Positions 57,480 to 64,000 of a DNA stretch of 64,000 nt are shown here, piece after piece; positions within the stretch are counted from its first letter, which is position 1, and every line of letters starts with the position of its first letter. Origin of the DNA: Nemophila menziesii. Lineage: Eukaryota > Streptophyta > Magnoliopsida > Boraginales > Hydrophyllaceae. Location of the stretch: positions 38,975,703-39,039,702 of the forward strand of contig JARWIR010000010.1 in the NCBI GenBank assembly GCA_029959085.1, read 5' to 3'. The notes beneath the pieces were generated by a model. It was not told the origin of the DNA and did no database searches. It worked only from the letters and a program-made list of their open reading frames with translations. A program made the position numbers and the translations under genes.

Positions 57480-58930
57480 TGGTTAGATTTTTTACCTTCC
57501 TACCCTTTTCATTTTTTTAATTTTTTTTTCGTTTTTTTATTAATTTTTTTTCCTGAACTTTTACTACTTGATATATTTTTCCGGTATATTCAAGGAGGTA
57601 TGTACCAACATTGTCCAGACCATTTTCGTACAGCCCTGTCCTTATTAAACGTTTTCTAAGTGTTTTAGTTCCAATTCATTTTTCGTTAATATCCAATTAG
57701 TCGGGATTCTCCAAGTTTTGTCCAAGTTGGTGTACACAATCCCGTTTTGTCCTTGTTTTTTATTTTTTTCCCAGTCAGTAATCATGTCACAAACCTGAAT
57801 GGCTAGACCAAGGTGTCTGGACCAAGGTGTCTGGACCAATATAGCTGGACCATACAGGACAAGGAAATAAACTAACAAAGTGGTTTTAAAAAAAAAACAA
57901 CAACTTATAGCCCAATAAAACAGTTTGTAATCAAAAAAATAAAATTGACAAAAAGAGAAAACAAAACAAAAAAAAAGTTAGTTTTTAGCCCATTAAATCT
58001 GGACCAGACTCATGATTCCATCCCATTAGGTCTGGACCGAGTTGGTCTGGACACGGTTTGTGGAAAATCACGTTTAAAAAAAAAAACCAAAGCTTTCTGT
58101 GTAAAAAAAGAAGCAGCTTCTTGACCGTGGTGGATCTGGATCGTGTGCAACAGAAGCAATGGTGGAGAAGGTCCAGCGAACCAGATCTCGAACCACAGCT
58201 TGGTGTTGATGTGGATGACATGGGTCATGGTGGTGGTGTTGTGCAGATCTCGCCGCTGCTTTGATGGTGGTGGTGTCGGAGTTCTTTGATGGGTCGCAGA
58301 GAAGAAGCCGTTGATGGAAGACCACAGCAGCGCGGGACAGCAGAACGGGGTGGAGCAGATCCCGATCCCGATGCAGCGCTGGGGTGGCTTCGCTTCGATC
58401 TGCAGTGGTGGTGGGTGGTTCGCTTCGCTCTGCAGGTTCGTGGTGGCCTTCTTCGCTTCGATCTGCAGTGGTGGTGGGTGGTTCGCTTCACTTCACGGTG
58501 GTGCAATGCAGTGGCTTCGCGAATCTGCTGCAATGGTTCATGGCGCTGCTGCTGCAGTGGTTCATGGTGGCTTCGAGGTGGTTCACAGATTTAGGAAGGA
58601 GGGCATCGAGGGGGCTTCGCAGGGTGGCTTCGGTGGGAAGGCGAAGAGGGTGGTGGGGTGGCCATGGTGTGGGGTGAGGTGGGAATGGTGGTGCGGCATA
58701 GAGGGAGTGAGGAGAGAGAAGGAGGGCATCTAGGGTTTTCAGAAACAAAATCCCCTATTAGCTTTTTGTTTTTGATTTTTGTGGGTTTACAATAGGTATA
58801 GAGGGGAGGGGGCTTTTGGGTCTTTTTATTGGCTTCTAGTTAGAGTCCAACTAGTAGTTAGGGGAGGAATTGGGTTGGGCTTTTGTTTGTAAAAAAGAAG
58901 GTTGTGGGGTTGTATAATATAATTCCCCCT
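57480..58930 (-). repeat. Leader-like repeat region, inverted relative to 0.5 and 11.6 kb
   Basis: Read on the minus strand, the part 58930-58100 resembles the other C/T-rich leader regions (AAGCCC, CCCTCC, CACCACCA words). Inside, GGTGGGTGGTTCGCTTC-type phrases repeat near 58405, 58478. In 57780-58045 the motif TCTGGACC(A/G) recurs about eight times, comparable to the repeated GTACCCA near the other two. Open frames in every phase look like repeat translation, not genes. Confidence 0.45.
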
Positions 58931-59339
58931 TATACTTCTACATCTAAGATTTGACTTACTCCGTTCATCTACTTTTTCAGTCAAACATAAGGAATTTTTT
59001 CGTATCAAAGTCAATTAACATATGTATAAAGAAGATCTTAAACAACTACTTGTTTAAAACAATAAAAAAAATCTTAAAACAACTACCCTCCTTCATACAT
59101 AAATTAAATTATAGATCTTTTTTGTTGGAAAATTGAATTATAGATCTAATTTTTAAAACTTTACAATGTTGAGTTACTTTCTCCCAAGTCCCATCTTAAT
59201 TCCTTTTTTTTTACATACATGATCAAGTTAGCTTGCATGTATCCGACTATGGAAATATATATGTCTCCCCATATATATTTTTATGGTAAATCAAAACTAG
59301 GTTACCTATCTTAATTTTTTTTCTCATATACCAGATATT
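58931..59339. other. AT-rich, nothing recognised
   Basis: No gene. A 20-base stretch near 59289 resembles part of the SINE on the minus strand, too short to call. Confidence 0.35.
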
Positions 59340-62300
59340 GAATCCAAAATTCTTTTTTCTTTTTGTCAAAAGGAAAAAGAAAAAAGAAAAAAACGAAACT
59401 ATCCTATCCCTCTATTGCAATAGAGGGAGGACACGTAACTAGAAAAGTTAATGATCGAATCAGTCGGACAAGCAAAAATATCAATATTAGCTCTGGCGCA
59501 TTTCGCTGCTTTGTCTGCCACTTCATTGAATTCTCTTTTGATATGAGTGATCTTCCACTCTGGAAACCTCCTCATCCAGCTTAATGCTTCAGAGATCATT
59601 GGACGAATACGCCAACTAATTCTCTTGGCTTTTAGCACACCTTGAACTACTTCAAGGTTATCAGAGTAGAAAGAACTACTCTGGAGATTGAGACTTGTTG
59701 CGGATCTCATAGCCTGAAGAATTTCCCACATTTCTCCTTCGACGACAATGTTAACCCTTGTCCTTTTAATCACCTTGTATTTTATAGCCCTCTCCTTGTT
59801 AATACCCAAGGACACCATACTAGTAGGCTCCCAACTGTTGGTGAAGGACGCATCGTTCAGCCATATATACTCCGCTCTATATTTGATAATATGATTTCCA
59901 ACATCGAAAGACGGTCTCATCTTGGGTTCACTCACTCGACAAAATTTCTTGTCCTCTGTCTCATTACCAAAGAGATATTTCAACACTGCTTTCGTTTTTC
60001 GTTGATTTCAAAGATATTCCAAGCTTTCCTTTCGAAGAAACCATTCATCCGAGCCTTCCAAATGTTCCATAACGTAATAAAGATAGTTGCAGTGACAACT
60101 CTCATATTCCAACCGTTGTTAGAATAGCTGTTGACCATCAATTTAAACCAATCTATAATAGAGCCATCAAATGATTCATCAACTCTGCACTGAAGTTGGG
60201 AATTAGCCCAAACACCCTTACTAAAGGGGCATTTGATGAAAAGGTGTACAATAGATTCGGATTTCTCCTCACACCATTCACAAGTGTCTGTGTCTAGACA
60301 TTTTTCCTCTTTTTAAGGTTGCCTTTAGTTGGAATTGCATTATTATGTCGCTTCCATATGAAGTTTCTGATCTTAAGGGGTACATTTGAATTCCAAACTA
60401 GATTCCACATCTGGCAATCATTACTCTCACCATCTTTGGACGATTCACCTTCTTTATCGCATTCTTTTTGTACAAGACGGTGATAACCCGACTTCGTCGA
60501 ATAATCACCATAATTGGTTTTTGTCCAAATGACCGCATCCGTTTTTTCAAGTTGCATAATCGGTATTCTTCTAATCTCCGCTATGTCTCTAGATGTGCAA
60601 AAGTCCTTTAGGATGTCGAAATTCCAATTAGTCATATTATTATTAAACCATTCTGCCAGTCTATTAAGATTACATCCATTTGGTTTCGTTAACTTATAAC
60701 CTTTTTCTATCCAGGCATCTTTCCAAAGATTAATATTAAGTCCATTTCCAACTTTCCATATACATTCTTCTTTAAGAAACATTAATCCTTTGAAAATACT
60801 CCCCCAGCTCCACGATCTTTTATTTATAAGTTTAGCGTTCCACATGTCGGTATTAGGAAAATAAATGCCCTTGAGAACTTTGGCTACCAACGAATTCGGA
60901 TTATGTAAAATTCTCCAAGCCTGTTTCCCCAGGAGAACAAGATTCATTTTACGAAAATCTCTGAATCCTATACCGCCCACCTTCTTAGCCTTCGCAATCT
61001 TTTTCCAAGCCACCCAATGAATTCTCTTCTTGTTCCCTAAGTTCCACCAGAAATTAGCAACGATACTATTCAATTTCTTACACAAGGATATCGGGAACTC
61101 AAAAATAGACATGGCGTAGTTTGGAATGAATTGCAGCACTGCTTTAATCAGAACTTCTTTGCTGCCGTCCGAGAGAAGTTTAGAAATCCAGCTTGTCGAT
61201 TTCGACAACAACTTGTCTTTGATGTATGAAAGGTTTTCCATTTTGGATATTTTAAGCGTCATTGGAATTCCCATATATTTACCCATTAACTTTGTAAGCT
61301 CAAAGTTTGTCGCCTTATTTTCTAAGAAACCATTGCTAAACATAATGGTGGATTTATTGAAGTTGATTTTCTGACTAGACGCTAAACAGTATCTCGAAAT
61401 TACTTTTCTAAAAGCCTCAATTTCGTTGTTATTAGCTTACAGAAAGAAAAGAGAGTCGTTCGCAAATAAAAGATGGGTTAACCTTGCAGCATCTCTAGCC
61501 AATGAGATTCATTTAATATTGCCTTCTCAGCATTCAAAATTAATAAGCCCATTCAGACCTTCTGTGAGCATTGAAAAAAGAAGTGGAGATAACGGGTCTC
61601 CCTGTCTAATCCCTTGACCCGACTTGAATTTTTTAAGTCTTTCCCCGTTCACTTTAACCTGATACGAAACAAAGGAGATACAATTAAAGACAAGATCTCT
61701 CCATTTGTCACAGAAGCCAAGGCTTCTCAAAATAGCCATAAAAAATTTCCAATTAACTTGATCGTAAGTTTTGGCCATATTAATTTTAGCAACACCATAA
61801 TGTTTATTGGATCTCCTCTTATTTTTCATAAAGAAACCAATTTCTTGGGAAATTAGAATATTATCTTGGATACACCTTCCTTTAATAAATGCAGATTGAG
61901 TAGGCGATATGATCTTATCCATAACAGGCTGAAGTCTAAGCGCCAGAATTTTTGCTATGATTTATAACTAAATTAATGCACGATATCAGTCTGTAATCCG
62001 TTACTGATTCCTGAGAATTACCTTTCGGAATAAGAGAGATAATTAAATCATTGATTTTATCAAGAGGGGTATTATAAGCGAAAAAATCATGGACCAATTT
62101 AAAGATATCGTCTTTAATGATGTCCCAAAATTCGTGATAAAAATTTCCAGGGAGACCGTCCGGTCCCGTAGCTTTCGACCCTGACATAGAGAAAACCGCA
62201 GCCCTGATTTTTTCCAAATCTGGAATTTCGGTGAGAAAAGAATTAGTCTCTTCATCGATCTTACACGGAGTAAATGCGGTTACATCATCGACATCGAAGA

Positions 62301-62592
62301 CTTGATTTTCTTTAAAGATATTAACAAAGTATTCTTGAATTGTGTTCTTAATCTGCTTCGGATTATCACACCAATTGCCATTAGAATCTTTTAAAAGAGA
62401 TATTCGATTAATATTTCTTCTGAGAATTGTACGGACAAAAAAATATTTTATATTTTTATCGTTTTTCTTAATATATATCTCGAGTCCTGTCCGTCCAAAA
62501 AATTTCTTTTTATTTCCACGGAATATCCATCTTCTCCTTAATTTGAAATTCAAGTTTTCAGATTTTTCTCATAGCCTCTTTCAGAATCCAAT
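59340..62592 (-). mobile_element. 5'-truncated LINE, about 3.2 kb
   Basis: Runs from inside ORF2 to an A-rich tail on the minus strand (plus T-rich 59349-59367, preceded by TTTTGAC). GAATCCAA occurs at 59340-59347 and 62584-62591 and may be the target duplication, though it is short. Order is RT, zinc-binding domain, RNase H. Confidence 0.78.
59399..62590 (-). pseudogene. LINE ORF2 fragment (RT, zinc-binding, RNase H), frameshifted
   Basis: 62553-61936 holds the RT N-terminal part (GSKATGPDGLPGNFYHEFW); a shift leads to 61922-61527 (SAFIKGRCIQDNILISQE, GQGIRQGDPLSPLLF). After a stop the active-site box reads LLFANDSLFFL: FADD has become FAND. 61343-60294 continues the RT thumb and approaches the zinc-binding domain; an A-run frameshift near 60303 gives CEWCEEKSESIVHLFIKC. 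59986-59399 is the RNase H-like domain (IWLNDASFTNSWEP, VEGEMWEILQA, YSDNLEVVQGV, NEVADKAAKCA). Multiple breaks make it non-functional. Confidence 0.87.
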
Positions 62593-62654
62593 ATAAAAAC
62601 TTATCAATCTCCTATCAATGATTACCGACATCTTACGAGTAATATAACGATTAC

Positions 62655-62718
62655 AATATTAGACAAGTAATTCTTCGTCGTCCAAAAAAAAAAAAAAAAA
62701 AAATATTAGACAAGTAAT
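62655..62718 (+). mobile_element. Ultra-short retroposon-like insertion (site 5)
   Basis: AATATTAGACAAGTAAT is repeated without mismatch at 62655-62671 and 62702-62718. Between are twelve bases TCTTCGTCGTCC and about eighteen A. This is the longest and cleanest duplication of the set. Confidence 0.9.
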
Positions 62719-63665
62719 ATCCATAATCAGTCTATTTAACAAAGCTTAAAAAAGATAATACCTTACGTCAAAATTTTGGCCACTATCTCACATTTTGAGG
62801 GTCACTTTTGTAGTTAAAAAGCATGACCACAGAAACTCCAATATACAAAACAAGGATACAATGTCTTTTTCTTCTTTCTTCTAAATTTAGAAAACGATCA
62901 TTCATTTATCATACCTTTTTTACATAAAAGTGTGATTTTTCATAAAGATTTGTAATATATTTTTTCTTTCTTAATATGATAAGTTTTTTTCAAAGTATTT
63001 CATTGAAAATAAAAAACTATTACAGATATTTATATTACTAAATCAATATCTAGCGATAAATGATAACAAAATAAAAAAACTCTATAATAGATTCTCGTAA
63101 TATTAAGATCCAACCTCTTCTATGTCAGTGACAGTATCTAGCTTGAGCGGATTTTTATTCATTTTAAATACATTACGTACATAGAGAAGATTAGATTCAC
63201 ATGACACGACTTTACTAGAAAATGACTGGATGGTTTCTTTTATTTTATTTTTTAAAAAAGCGAGATATTTTTTTGCTAAGGATAAGTATTAAGGTAGTAT
63301 AAATATCCTGACGAGGATCCACGCAACACAGTCGACCACTTGTGCCTATCTAATTCGTCTTTATTTATTATTTTCTAAATGACCAACGAAATGAATGATT
63401 TGAGGATTTATATAAACAAAATTGACTGAGGATTCCATACATAGATTTTCGAAAAAGGAAAAAGCATAGCCTATGTTTGTCTACTCACCCGATTATCATT
63501 GAAGATATTCAAATGCTAGTAACCTCTCCCTTTTATGTTAGACCTACACACCTAGTATAAAATAGTATAACATGACAATTTAATGTTTTTTAAGGTCTGT
63601 GTTTGAGAAATCTAATGTTTTTTTCATTTTTTATGGATATTTTTTTGGTGTTTGTTGGACCTAAG
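62719..63665. other. AT-rich intergenic, nothing recognised
   Basis: No gene or element boundary supported. Confidence 0.35.
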
Positions 63666-64000
63666 TAGGGATGGCAACGGATCGGATTATTGTAAAAAAA
63701 TCCAAAACCATTTCCATATCCATTTAATTTATCAAAAACCAAATCCTAACGGATTTAACCATCGGACTTACTTTTCAAAACCATATCCGAATAATTCGGA
63801 TTCGGTTTTTTAAACGGTTTTTCGGATTTTAACCATAACACGACTCGCGAGGCGTCCCTCTCGTAGTAGGATTCTTAAACTCGCCTCACTCTTGTGACAT
63901 GCCAAACTATAACTCTCTAAATATATTAAAAATATTGAAACAAGATCACAAATACATGACGAATCTCCAATATAAAAAATATTAACTTCATTTGTTAATT
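63666..64000 (+). mobile_element. hAT-like element end, continuing past the window
   Basis: TAGGGATGGCAACGG at 63666 is a common plant hAT-type terminal sequence and parallels the end at 17201. Repeated CGGAT-rich phrases follow (63680-63830). The other end lies outside the window. Confidence 0.5.

Noticed and set aside
58010..58748. Many overlapping open frames in all phases
   Set aside because: GC/GGT-rich repeat sequence gives long frames by composition; no domain and no preferred frame.
1..64000. CRISPR arrays, bacterial operons or organelle segments
   Set aside because: Nothing of the kind; the content is that of a plant nuclear chromosome.

Overview
The window looks like a piece of a nuclear eudicot genome. 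It is AT-rich, gene-poor and packed with plant-type transposable elements. Only three host genes look functional or nearly so: a DUF1635 gene (13.7-14.5 kb, +), a SOSEKI/DIX-like polarity gene (33.4-35.3 kb, +), and a CHY/CTCHY/RING zinc-finger E3 ligase gene (52.8-54.4 kb, -). All three were assembled from exons by hand, with junctions chosen on splice signals, reading frame and family conservation. The species cannot be named from the sequence.

Layout. 0-13 kb: a nearly pristine Copia/Sirevirus LTR retrotransposon (1431-9050, minus orientation) with 1162-bp LTRs that appear to differ at one base and a 5-bp target duplication. It sits in older C/T-rich, non-coding repeat sequence, and similar leader-like sequence recurs at 11.6-12.4 kb and, inverted, at 57.5-58.9 kb. 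13.7-21.5 kb: the DUF1635 gene, a 5'-truncated LINE with target duplications, a palindromic MITE with 9-bp duplications, a 929-bp hAT-like element with a nested MITE, and the 3' part of an LTR element. 21.5-26.4 kb: two SINE insertions at one target, a LINE ORF1 pseudogene split by a MITE, and an LTR-like block. 27.5-31 kb: a MITE, a SINE, and facing remnants of an Ulp1-associated (DUF1985-like) gene and a FAR1-type gene. 33-36.4 kb: the SOSEKI gene and a LINE tail. 37-45.2 kb: a structurally full-length but mutated LINE, and 60 bp away a second, truncated LINE in the opposite orientation. 45.5-52.1 kb: a decayed MULE neighbourhood with mudrA-like transposase, AT-hook-like motif, zinc knuckle and two GRF zinc-finger ORFs. 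52.8-64 kb: the RING gene, two more LINE copies and a hAT-like end.

How it fits together. The mobile elements use unrelated mechanisms (LTR integrase, LINE target-primed reverse transcription, cut-and-paste MITE/hAT/MULE) and are identified mainly by their duplications and termini. The most unusual pattern is a set of at least five ultra-short insertions, each only a few bases plus a short A-run (most carrying GAC or GACT just before the A-run), each bounded by its own 12-17 bp direct repeat. They look like extreme 5'-truncated products of the resident LINE machinery. Other notable points: the SOSEKI gene has a TT instead of GT at its last splice donor; two LINEs independently lost the first catalytic aspartate of reverse transcriptase; and the young Sirevirus has two in-frame stops between gag and pol.
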